A DNA stretch of 64,000 nucleotides from Lichenostomus cassidix (taxonomy: Eukaryota > Chordata > Aves > Passeriformes > Meliphagidae), in assembly GCA_008360975.2 (NCBI GenBank), contig CM039211.1:9074713-9138712 (forward strand). Reading direction: 5' to 3'. Positions 35,314-47,800 of this stretch are shown here, piece after piece. Below the pieces are notes generated by a model that worked only from the letters and a program-made list of their open reading frames with translations, searched no databases and was not told the origin of the DNA. Each line of letters begins with the position of its first letter. Position 1 is the first letter of the stretch. The translations under genes were made by a program, and so were the position numbers.

Positions 35314-38300
35314 ATTTGGCATGAAGCACACCAAAGAAAAATTTAATTTGCCCATTGGTATCCCTTCTAATTGTCTTAAGCCTTGGTCCTTCTGGAGTCT
35401 CTGCATGAGCTTGACTGATGTTTTCTAAATAAGTTCCATTGAAATTTGTTACATGAACAAATTCACAAACCCCATCCTTTTGTTGGTAGGATGTGAGTAA
35501 GTGAGACAGAATGAAGGGAGCAGGGAAGACAATTTGAATTCAGGTCTTCAGTCCCAAATATTGACATGTAAAGAATGTTATCTTGCCCCTCCCAGTAGGA
35601 AATGATACCTACCTGAAGTACATTAAAAAACCTCCACCCATTCATTACGTGCATTTGAGATATCTAAGGTATTTTCTAATCTGCTGCCCTGAGTTTCTGG
35701 GTCTTGCTGCATTTACATTTTAAATGTTTTTCAATTCTGTCTGGTAATTGAGGGAACATCGGCTTGGATTCATGTTTTCTTCATCAAAACGCATAAAGGC
35801 TGTTTGCTACTAGTAAGGAAGGTATGCCTTTTTCTATCTGCCTGCAACATGTAGGCTTTTTATATACATTTGAGTTTACCGTTCCTAGCTTCACTTGGCC
35901 AGGTCTTATAATCTGCATCTTCCTTTTTTTTTCCCACTCACTTTGGACATGGAGACTTCTGGTCCTCTGCACTGCAAGCTCAGGATATGCTAAAAGATTA
36001 CATAAAAAATAATACCTTATGTTCAGTTTTCTTTGTCAGTACCATGATACTATTTTGTCCAAGTATTTTTTACTTCCCAAGACCCTTTGTTTTTGCTTCC
36101 TATTTACATGTTTTCCAGTCATAAAGCAAAAACATAGACAAAACTGCACTTTCAGAAGAATATGATTAAGAAAATGAAAGTACAGAAATTAAGAAATTAA
36201 AGTACACTCTTACTGTGTTTCTTCTTTCATCCTTTCTTTCAGTGATGAGTTGTAGTATTGGGCCTCTGACTAACACCTAGTTGATGGATAAACTTGTGAA
36301 GATACTGATGGAAGTGTGTGTGCAGGGAGGACAAGAAGAATTGTTATAAAAAAGTGGAAATTTTAACACAGACTATGTCAAAATCACATAAACTTGTACT
36401 TTAATATCTACTTTAATGAACATCATTTACACCATTCTTCACATGCCCAGTATTGTACTGAGATTTATGTAACGTAAACCTAATGTAAAAAATAATGATA
36501 ATAAATGAATGGAGCCTCAAGAAGATCTGGAGTCTCTCAAGTAAGTCTTCTCTTTCAAGGTGTGGCTTGAGATTTATTATCTCCATGTACTTACAAGACC
36601 TCTGAATTCAGGAGTTGTATTTGCAAAGAGTAGATCATTGATAGTGTGTGATTGTAGTTCTGCTTGTACCTACCTTCACAGAAATTGTATTCTATCATAG
36701 GCAAAAATCTGTAGTATAAGATGTGGCTAAAATTTTATCATTCTTTTAAATTCCCTTGTATCTGCTGTTTCATCTCAGTCTGTGCGCCCATCTGTCTCAG
36801 CATGCAGAAATTCCTAGCCTTCCTAAAATAGTGTTGGAACAACTAGTCATGCCCCTAAGATAGCTAATGAGTCTGAAATTCCATGTAATAGCTGCGGCTG
36901 CAACCTCCTCTAACTGTGCTAAGTGACTAAACCTACAGACTAATTTTTTTTAGGAGGTTATTTTGAGCAGTGATGGCATGAAGGTGTTCAAATAACAAAA
37001 CATCAGTACACAAGCAGGCACAAACATTGCCTGTAGGAATATATCTGTACTTGGTGTGAGTTAGTCTAATTATTAAGGCTATAAATGGTCCAATTCTTCT
37101 CAAGATATTCATAAACCCCAGGGGTATTTCCCTTAAATACCTTTTGTGTATGGCATAGTTTCTTTGCAAGACAGTGATTGCGAATTAAGGACACTACCAA
37201 GAAAAGGAACTGATGTTCACTGCTGCGTCTTGCAGCTTTGCCATTGGCTCTTGAGAGACAGGCATAATCCCTTGCGCATGCTTTGCAACCTAGAGCCCCT
37301 TGCATTTTCTCTGTAAAACCTTCAGCTCTCCTAAAAACATAAATTAAATTAGCATGTGTGCACCCTTAAACAGTCCAGACATGTAAGGCATAATTCTCTT
37401 CCTGAGAAAATGATCACCACAACATTGAAAGAGCCCTGTGTCTCCCAGCAATCGCCAAAGGACATCTCAATGTGGCATGACCTTTTCAGGATAAATGGGA
37501 TTTTAAATTCAGCCTTTTCATTACTGTCCTCTCTGTGTATTATGCCTTGCAAGTTGGAGAGGGCTTTGAAGCTGTGAGTGTTGTGACAGTGGCTATTGTT
37601 TCTGTATGTGCATTGTTAATTGTAGTAGCAGGAAATGTGCAAGCCATATCAAAACAAGTGAGAAGAGGGCAGAAAAAGGGGAGAAGCATGAAGGGGGAAA
37701 CTTCAAAGTGAAAGTGAACAGTAAAGGTGCAAAACCTGCAATTATTGTTACAGAGGAGTAAAACTGACAAACTGAGTTGTGTCCCCCCCCCATAAGAGAG
37801 TAATATGGAAGCATTAGCAGCTAAACTATCTTCATTCCTGAAAGCCATTTTGCTCTGAAGGGAGTATTTAATTCTCTCAGAAGAGGCGAAGAAGAGCAAG
37901 CCATTGATCTCAATAAGATGCTGAGCAACGGTTGGAATGCTGAAGAGAGGTACTACATATATCTGAAATACTGTGTTGCTCACAGAGTTGCACTCCATAT
38001 ATTTGGTACCAGCCATGTTCTTGCAGTTAAATAAGCAAAATTAGAATAATGAAGTAAGTAGTTGGAATAGTCTGCTAAGAACTTCTGTTTGCCATATTTT
38101 GAGAAAAAATATAGCGATCCAAAAATTACTTCACTGATTCAAATGAAGCATACCAGAGGATCAAAACAGACTAAAAGAGCAAAACATGGTGATTCAGGAA
38201 TTGTACCCCTACCAACAGAAATAATGCTATGGATTATTTTATCTTAATTTTCGCTTAAGATAAAAGGGGGCACATAGGAAAAAGCAGATTTTTTTTTTTT

Positions 38301-41300
38301 ACAAATGGTATAAAAATACCTGAAAGCATTTTAAGTTAACTGTACTAAGTAGTAAAATTGGAGCTCAAATGTGACATGAATTTATGAATAATAGAGTTAC
38401 AGTTTTGTTAAGCTTTTCTTCATTTCTCATCTGAGTTTTGATTTCTGTAGGCTCAATGAAAATGCTGATATTAAAAGAGCACAGTGCTTCTTGAAGGCTA
38501 AAAATAAGTAAGAGGAGATGGCTGATAACTTTAAGCAATGCCATCAGTTTTTAGAAACATTCTCACTTAAATTTAAGGCCAGTTATAATATGATCCTTTT
38601 CCCCTTCTTTTTCTCCCTTTTTGTTTTCTGGGTGAGTTATGCTCACAAAGTGAGTAACAGGGAGGTATAATATGAAGGCTGCAGCAGATGTCCATATTGG
38701 TAGGCTTGGACAAACAAAATCTTTAGTTATAGAAAACATATAAAAATTTGGGGGGCAGGGAGGGAAGGGTTTTATGTAGATATTTAGGTTGAGGGCTTGT
38801 GAATGGGGAGAAAAACTGCATATTCTTGCTTTCTAATGGGAACAAGCTTCATCTGAAATTGTGTGTTAAAGACTGTCTACATGATGTCATTTGGAGAATC
38901 GCTTCACAAGTTTAAATAACATTATTAAATAGTTAAATACCATCACAGAAATGCAGCATTTAAAAAGGGAAATAATCAGAAAGACAAAAAAAAGGGAGTC
39001 AGGACTCTGTTCTACTTTACATTCTGGTAGTTACTCCACTCTTATGTCGAGTTCTCAGAGATAAATAGAGATCAGTAACACCACAAAAATAATGGATGGA
39101 TGAATTTTAAACTATTTCTTCTACTATTTGTTTTATTGTTTACTGAGTACTTTTTCTAGTGACTTACAAATGTCTAAATGAATTTTGAGAGAAAGTGGGT
39201 GGGGAGGGGAAGATGTTCCAAACAGCACTATGTTGCATATTTGTAGGTCTCAACCTTCCTTTGGCTATAGCTGAGATTTTATTTCTTATTGTCCATGATT
39301 CATTTAACTAGATTCTCCTTATCAACACTAGTTTCCAGCTGTCAATTATGGTTTTGCCCTGTGGGATCCATTAAGTTATATTTTATCAACCCTCCCATTT
39401 TTCCTCTCTTCTGGTGTTTTTGCCTTTTTCTGCCAAATGAACAAAATTTTATGTGCTTACTAAGGAATTCTTATTCACTGTCCCTTTTATGTGCAACATC
39501 TTTGCTGTGTTTCTTAGTTGTTGAGTGTGTAAAAATTTAAAACTTACAGCCTTATTAGGGGGTTTTGGCAGCAACAATAAGAGATAAATCATGAAGAAGA
39601 TTAGGGTATGACCAATACCAGACAGAGATGCTAGCAGAATTGCATGAATGGAAAGGAGAAGTTACTCAGATGTGAGGAAAAAGAAAAATACGTGCCCTGC
39701 AGTTGTATTCAAATATTCATGCTGGTGGCTGAAGCTGTAAATATCTTTCTAAATTTAAAATGGACCTGTACGTGCTCCTGGTATCAACATTTGCAATCTA
39801 GCAGCGTTTATAGAATTACTAACAGCAGCTGTGTTTGGTCCTGAGGAGGCAGTGTTTTCCCTTACTCAAACTGTGCTATTCCCAGCTATGTGCATGTCTC
39901 CTTCCAATGCAGAAGGAGCAAAGATCTTAGGCTCTGTTGCTGATGTAGCAGAGAGCACATTGCGTCTTGCCACTTGTGTGTGTTAAACTGTTTCATGGTG
40001 AAAAATAGGGTCTTGATATGTTCACTGTTCCCCATTTTAATTGGTTTGATCTGCTGCTATAATAACAGTCTTATCTCTGCAGACCGTTGCATATTTGGAG
40101 ATCAGAATTTAAGCTCAGACACCCAGTGTCATCCAGCAATTAAGGGTTATTTGATCGTCCTGTCTGTGGTTCAGGTGCCAGGGAACTCTCATCTCTGGTT
40201 GACAGTCTTTATACCATCATAAAACATTTCTCAGGGGAAATCTGGATATGGAAGGCTTTCCAAATGGAAATGGGTTGAAAAGCCTGGGCAAAGTGCAGTT
40301 CGAGCTCTAGTGGAGGTTCAAATCACTGACTGTTTGTTAATGACTATGCAGCTCAGGTCTGGAAGATGTTTAATTATTTCTGTTACTGTGTTCGGTGAAG
40401 GAATAAAAAAAACTTCTTGTCTCTGTGACATGGGTGCTTATGTGAGCTATGAAGGAGAACATTACATGTTTCAGTGTTGCTTTTCTCATGTCTACTCTCA
40501 CCTTTCATATGAGAACTATGTAACAAACATACTGTGTGGATTGGAATACTGGGTGACTATAGTCTGACTGCATAAATCAAATTAAATGCAGCTGCATCTC
40601 CCCAGGTGATTCACTGGTTTATTAGTCACTTTTATTTTGTTGGGATTTTGGCTTTTTTCCCCCACTATGTGTTGAGAGAAACAAAAACATTTCACAAAGA
40701 AGCTTTGAAAGGAACATGACACTTTACATAAACAGAGTTTGTAGTGACTGTAGCATTTCTTTATCTCTTCTTTCATACCAAGACTGCTTCTCAGTTCTCC
40801 TTGACTGTCATATGGAAAGATGAGGTAGATATACCAATGTTTCTGTGCCTTAGGTGCTTTAATTGCTTATTTTGCTTAATAAGTGGATTAAATATTTTAA
40901 AGCCTGATTATTTCCTTCTTTTATCCAGTGTAGATGGGGGCAGAGACAAAAGAATGACAAATGTGATTGCTAAGTGGAGCACTGATCAATAGAGAGTGCT
41001 GTCCATTTGGGTAATGGACATCTCTGTCATATCGGCTGTTAAAAAATTCAGTTGAGATGGGTCCCCATAGATCTACAAACCATACACCATCCAGTATAAG
41101 AGCCATTACTCTACACCCCTGATACCTAGGGGTAAATCTCAGGAACTCTGTCTTTGAGATGCTAGGTGCTCTCATTTGCTAAATTTACTGTTTCTGCTTT
41201 TTACTTTGAAACACCTTTTGCTTGGAAGCAGCACTTTTTCCTTGAAAGAAAAGATACATTCACATACATGTAACAGTATCCTCATGCATATTGTGTCTAA

Positions 41301-41433
41301 TAGAATGGACAGCTCTTCAGTTTTCTTGTAGGCAAAGAAAGTAAGTTTTAGAGGACTGACAAACAGCTTTATCCTCTCAGAGTATTTGTGAATAATTAGT
41401 ACGACAGAGTCCAGCTCAGGAGTCCACTTGTTT
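35314..41433. other. Non-coding host DNA, no gene seen
   Basis: Mostly AT-rich. The 158-codon minus frame at 37540-38016 has no recognised domain. Balanced repeat-free islands lie at about 37140-37310 and 40070-40230. Confidence 0.65.
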
Positions 41434-41490
41434 CTGAAGGTGACTGCACCTACCAAGCTTTTCCAGCTGGGAATCCACAGTCACCTTCAG
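41434..41490. repeat. Perfect 13-bp inverted repeat, 31-base loop
   Basis: CTGAAGGTGACTG at 41434-41446 is the exact reverse complement of CAGTCACCTTCAG at 41478-41490. The pairing does not extend usefully beyond the arms or into the loop, so it is not a typical microRNA precursor. It may be a relic of a small inverted-repeat element or a local inverted duplication. Confidence 0.75.
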
Positions 41491-41746
41491 TGAAGTATAT
41501 AAGCAAGTGATGTAGAGGTTGGCTCTCAAATGAATCTTTCCTGATGTTCATCACAGAAATCCTTCCCTCTTCATAAATGGTGAGATTTTTTGGAATGTCT
41601 CTCTCCATGACCCTTTGCACTGCACAAGGTCCAGGCAGAAGGCTGAATAACACAGTTCTATTCTGACGCTCCCCATCTTGCAGGATTTTCAAAAAGTCCA
41701 TTCAGTACAGTTAGTACAGCTCTAGTACAGTTAGGTCAGCTCATGA

Positions 41747-41806
41747 AGATCTCACTGGAGAAAGATCTCACTGGAGAAAGATCTCACTGGAGAAAGATCT
41801 CCCTGG
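41747..41806. repeat. 16-bp tandem repeat, about 3.75 copies
   Basis: The unit AGATCTCACTGGAGAA is repeated three times without change, followed by a partial fourth copy (AGATCTCCCTGG). Just upstream, 41704-41741 holds three looser copies of a TAGTACAG-type unit. Identity between units suggests recent expansion, so it may vary in length between individuals. Confidence 0.92.
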
Positions 41807-44800
41807 CAGAAAACTGAGGATTTCTGAGCTGAGAAAACATCTTGGTACCTTCTCATCCTGTAGGTTGATAATTATGTGTGTCTTTGAACCTTAAACAGTT
41901 TACATAGTTTGATGTCAGCATAATGCCAAAAAGATGCGGTTAGTGTTTTTTGTCTTAATTGTAACACACTGTGTTCATGTCCCTCATGCTTGATACATTT
42001 TGATGTAGAGCATCCAATTTTCTGTGTACTCCATCAATGATATGTTGTAAAGGCCTCTGGATTGTTCTTTACAAATTAGCTGGTGTGTGTCAGTATATGA
42101 AGAGCTGAACATCATGTGCAGTTTTCTTTGTTCTGCACTGAGGACTTGAATCTGAAAGAGCTTTCATGAGCTTTACACTTGTTTTCTGTCCAAATCCTTT
42201 CATCTTCTGCTTTACAAACAATGGAGTTCTGAAAATGTAATTTTTCTTTCTTTTGCTTTAATAGTTTCTAGCTAAAATTAGTTATTCTCAAATCGTCTTG
42301 AGTAACTGACACCTGCTAGATCTGTTCTCAGATGTAAACATTGTTGTGAAGAGTAGATTTTGACTGGGCAGTCAGATGCAGGTCATTAATTTTCAGCACT
42401 GCTGTTTGGCTGTTAATGAGGTCGTGACCCAAACGGCAAGAGTGATTTTACCTATCAAATGTCCTACATATCCCAACAGGCTGCTCACATTCAGACAGGG
42501 GTCCTCACCAGTAATTGGCCCCTGTACTGTTCACACTCTGTTGCTGTGTTTTTTAAGTTTACCTTCTGAAAACTAGCAAAATCCTTATGCTCATTTTTAC
42601 AATGTCTCTTATCTGGGACCCATAAAAGAAATCTATCCCCATGCTCCATTAAATCCCCTGTCCTGGGCCTACTTGATATACCAAGGATGCCTAAGGACTC
42701 TCTTGTTTGCCATCACTACATTTCTTAGCTGGACCTCCAGTTTGAGGAGCCTCACTCACTGCTGTTACTCACCTTATACAAATGTGGCTGACATACTTCA
42801 AAAAGAATAAAAATTATATTAAAAAAATGGCTTCCTAGCATAACAAATTTAGGTTACGGATGGATTTTTGACAACTTACAGAACTCTTGGAGATCTTTCC
42901 TCTGGAATGCTTTTAAGGTCCAGGGATTGTGTCAAAGCACATTCTGAAAAGACAACCTTCTTGTGATTTTGCTCTTGCTGTGTTCTCTGTCCCTTCTGCT
43001 GTGAATGCAGTTTTGTGCATTTGATATGCATAGTGCATAAAACACTCTCATTTTTAAAACTGTTTATACTAGAAAGGGAGCAGAAGGATGGTGTTGTGGG
43101 TCCTTCGTCTAGAATAATGTGGAAAATAATTTATTTTACTTCAAACTCTGTAGCAGACTTCATGCATAAGCTTGGACAAGCCACTTATTTTTCTGTTTCT
43201 CAATTTTCTGTCTGGTAAAATAGAAATTACACTAATGTATTCTTTCTCCTACCAGTAGGGTGGGACAGTTTATAGATGCTTGTAGTAATTGAATGACAAT
43301 ATGACACTGGAGCTATCTAGATACCCAGATGATCTTAAATATGAAATGCTGAAGAGACAGTACCAGTAAAAAAGCACCTCTTTTCCACAGCAGTAAGCAG
43401 TATTCTGCAGAACTGAACCAGAGCTTTTGAATTTTAAATTATGAAATGTCTTCATTTAAAACAAAAAACCAAACAACAAATGAACAAACATCCCTCCATC
43501 CCTCTCTGTGCCCCATCCCCTGAGACACACCTATCCTCAAACCCTTAACCAGATAACTTGGACTTGGCTAGTAAAATCCAAACACTTCCTCTGAAAAAAA
43601 TATGGAGAAAGTAAGGTTTAGACTAAATTTGTCTTGGAGTTAGACCCTTGCCCTGATTTTATACTGAGGAGAGGAATGGTTCTACAGACACACTAGAATA
43701 CTTACACTGAATTTTCTCATGAAAAACATGATATACAGTAAAAACTGCCTTTCCTTGTGGCTTAGCATGTGGATTCAGTGGAGTAATTAAAGAAAGAGTA
43801 ATAAAAGTGAGATGTTTGTCTATGTGGTTTTGGCCTGTTTTTCAGCTGAACTGGAGTATATTTTTCAGCTGAGTGCAATGCTGTTTTCCAGTTAATATGC
43901 ATCTATCTACTTCTGCAGTGCCACTCTTGTAAGTAAGTCTAATAAGGGTTTGCACATAAAAAAAAAAGGACTTCAGCATTGTAATCTGGAAAATAAAGAA
44001 GCATGCAAGTCATAAATCCAGGTATGAAACCAGAATTTTACATGTCAGCATTATATCTCTTAAGTTTAAATTATTGTGTGCAATACTGTCTTGGGTGCTA
44101 TTTTCAGCATACACAAAGGGTGTTTCTTTTACTAATAATGTATGTGGCAAATATTAAGCTTTTTTTTTTTATATTACCATGGGAACTATTACTGATCACT
44201 ATATATATTACAGAATTTATTTGCTAAAAGACAATTAACAAGTTTATATGTGATCCCAGTTCTATTATTAGGACCTGTTCATATTGGCAAAACCAAATTT
44301 ATGGCAGAAAAGCAAATAAAAATATGACTATTTAAAGCAGAAAATCTCCATATTGGGAATTCAGACTTGTGTTTTCATTGTGAATCTTGAAAGGAATCCT
44401 AAATACAAGTATTTAAAAATTCAATTTAGATTTATATGCCTGCATTCCAGCCTACCTTAGTTCAGCTGCAGAATAAAATCATTATTATAGTTTTATTACA
44501 GCTAAGCATTTTGGAGGCATTTGTGTGATGTTCTTCTGCAAGTGCACGTAGAAGAGGCTGCAGCTAAATTCACTTAGTGATGACTGCAGTGCAAAATCAA
44601 AAAGTTTTTTTGTTTACCTTGCACAGCACATTTGCTCCATGCAGCATATAGCATGAAAATTACGACATGTCAGTATTTTTTGCCTTGCTGTGCTGTTCAA
44701 TACATTCCTGTATTTTATGGAATGCTGTGGTTGTCTGTTTTTTTGGTTTTTTTTCTGTTTATCAGTAGTTTCCCATAGCAAGGAAAGATCTATTTGAAAT

Positions 44801-47800
44801 TCAGAACTTTATTGTGAGAGACCTCATGTTACCCTTTTGCAAAGCAGTCTCCCTGTAGTGATGATTTGACATTATATTGGGTGACACTGGCAGAATTGGG
44901 TCAACCACTTTTATTTGCTCATAAGAATATTTTCCAAAATAGAATAAAATAACTCCGATAATGATTCTTGGGAACTTACACCTTTCACAGGTTAATAAAT
45001 ACTTTAAGAAATCCAGTACTGATTCCAGTATTTTTATTCTGTTCGTGCTTTCCCTTTTCAGTTCTGTTCTCCTGGGAAATAATTTTGTTCCATTTATTTG
45101 GACTTTCAATTGTCACTTTTAGTCGTAAAAAAAAAAAAATAGTGGAAAGGACTGTCCATACTTATTTGTGATAATGTGCTGTTTTGTGGAGTCAAATTTT
45201 GTTAGAGTAGGAATAAGGGAAAAAAGGGGAAAAAAGGCAAAAATTACTCAGAAAGCTATTCTGGAGGTGTTAACAGTCTCAACTTTTGGCTACATTTTAG
45301 GGAACTTAATTGCACCAGTGACTGTGAAGCCTAGACTGCTCTGATGACATCAGAGGCCACTAGCTGGAGTAGAATATTTTTGCTGGTTTTGGAAAGATGA
45401 TACTCTTGTTGATGGAAGTAAGCAGGGCTTCCTCCAAAATCTGATAAGTGCTTACTTTATCTGTTGTGTGAAGGACATGCTTAATGATTAATGACACTTA
45501 AAAGTGTTGCTTTTAGGAGCTCCAGTTCAATGTATGTGACCTACCAGTTGCATGTCCTAACTTCAGAGTTTAACTTCCATGTCAAGTGCTACTGACTCTG
45601 TATCTTCTGAGTGCGTAGGACAACACTGTGGAAGAAATAAAAGCAGTGGGAAATCTTTAATCTTCAATATGCTATAGCTGACAGCAGTGTTCCACAAAGG
45701 AAGGTGACAACAGCTCCAATCCTCTGAGAGCACAGCTACAAGAGAACAGAAAAATGTTAAGAGAATTTAAGGCTTGCTACTTGTGTGGTAAAGGATAGTA
45801 AACTGAGCAAAAATGAGCCCAAGAATTTTAGATGTCTCCAGGTTTGTAAAAACAGAAAACCTGGCAGTTGCCATTTGTGGCCCTAGCACCAAATGAGGAA
45901 TAAATATTGCTTTTGCAAGTATTACTGAGCTTGTGGAAATTTCAGCCTCTGTGGCTTTTTTGCAGGGGAGTGGGTTGAATTTGAGTTTCTTTTCTTAATA
46001 TGTCTGCTAACATGCTTTTCTTAACTGCATGAGGTTTATTTTAAACTGGGCTAAAGCTCAGCAGATTCTGAGGGTCTCAGCTTCTGGCAGCCTGTGTTTG
46101 CATTTGCCTGTCATGACTGTGGAAAAAGGTTTGCCTGAGTATTAGTTGCAATGCAGTGGTGTTTGCTGAAGTCTGTAGCTGAGTTGTGAACTCCTCCATT
46201 CATCTTAGTTATAATACAATTATATTGTAAGATCTGCTGTGTGGAGGAAGAAGTCACTGTTAGAGAAGCAAACCTGTCAATTCTGAAGATTTTTTTTCCT
46301 AGTCTTTGCAATACACGCTACAAACTTTTGATTTTTAAGATGAGAAAGAGACTCTCAAGCACTGCATTTGCAGCTTTCAGGAAGGTTAGGATGCTTGTGA
46401 TGTTTCGGGGGGCCAGAAAGTGTTCCTTGATTCACTGTGGAGCAGAAGCATTCCTGTGCCTTTCCATCACCCCTGCTGGGAGGCTGGGAGTTCAGTCTGT
46501 ACGGGCTTTACAGCTTCGGTCACATCCTTCCACCCTCCAGAAAGTTTGCTGTACTGAGAAATTTCATCAGAGTTCAGATTTAAAACACAAGTTACCAATT
46601 TGTGTCACAGTTCAGAGTCTGTTAATATTCACAGTGAAAATCTATTATGTAGCAGCACAGGCTTGATTGCTTTCATGTCTGAGCTCTTAGAAACTAAAAT
46701 TCTAGGACAGCCCCAAATATCACATTCTAATGAGATGTTTCCAGTCTAGGAGCATATAATTGCCATTTAAAAAGCACTCTTTAGTATAAAAAAATATCTG
46801 CTACTTTTAAACTAATGGCTATGGGTTTAATTCACCTTCTCTGTACAGTCTGGGTTTGACTGAAGACAATGAGTCTTAAATTCTCACACATTACTAAATC
46901 TATGCATTAGAATATGGTAATTAGGGTGTTTCACAGTAGCGTGCCTTTAATAAATAGATATCACCCTACCAGTTGTAAATGCTGAAAAAGTAAACAATTT
47001 AATTTAAAAAATATTTAGAAAAAAATGCAATGCCTCAATGTCTGATTTGAGTAGTGGTAGCAAAATTAATTCCTGAAGCAGATTCAGTGATATTTTGTCC
47101 AGTGTGTGGTTTTTTTTAGATACATAAATTTTACTGGACTGGAACAGTATTTTGTTCTGGTGAATATGGCTATGAATATTTTTGCAGTATCAGCCATTTC
47201 ATTCTAGAGGGAATGTTTTTTATGTTTCTTGCAAGGTGAAGAAATTGATCTGGAGAACAGGGCACCTGTTGGACATTTCTATCAAAATACTGATACCAAG
47301 GGCAACCGTATAGTACTTGCGTATTCTATGACTTTAGACCATCTCAGATTATGACAAGCATCTAGCCTCTGTAATTTATTTCTGATAATGATCAGTATGC
47401 TAGGAAAAAACATTTGCATTTTTTTCAAAGTTTTTCAGCTGTGCTGGCTCTTAGATAATTATGTATATGAGTATTTTCATCAAATCATAATTTTTGATCA
47501 TAGAGGGAAGTGATCATCAGTGTATTTCTCTAAACCCTTACCAGATGCAGTGTGCTCAATATTCAAACAGTGTAATTGTATGTATAAGTGCGGATATCAA
47601 AATAGAGAACTTAAAATATGACTGACCAGAACTTTTATCAGGAATCACAAGTGTATGGAGGGAAGGAAATACATTAATGCATTAAACTCCACATAGCATA
47701 TATGGAAGGCAGGTTAGATGTACTGTTCCAACTGCACCTGACTGAGGTTAAAGGGGTTATTGAATCTAATTGTGCTGTCGGCATCTCTGCACCTGTGGCT

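Noticed and set aside
37540..38016. 158-codon minus-strand frame
   Set aside because: Composition and residues look like random AT-rich translation, and no family is recognised.
41450..41701. 83-codon minus-strand frame that looked protein-like
   Set aside because: I could not match it to any family, and it overlaps the inverted-repeat arm, so coding is unsupported.
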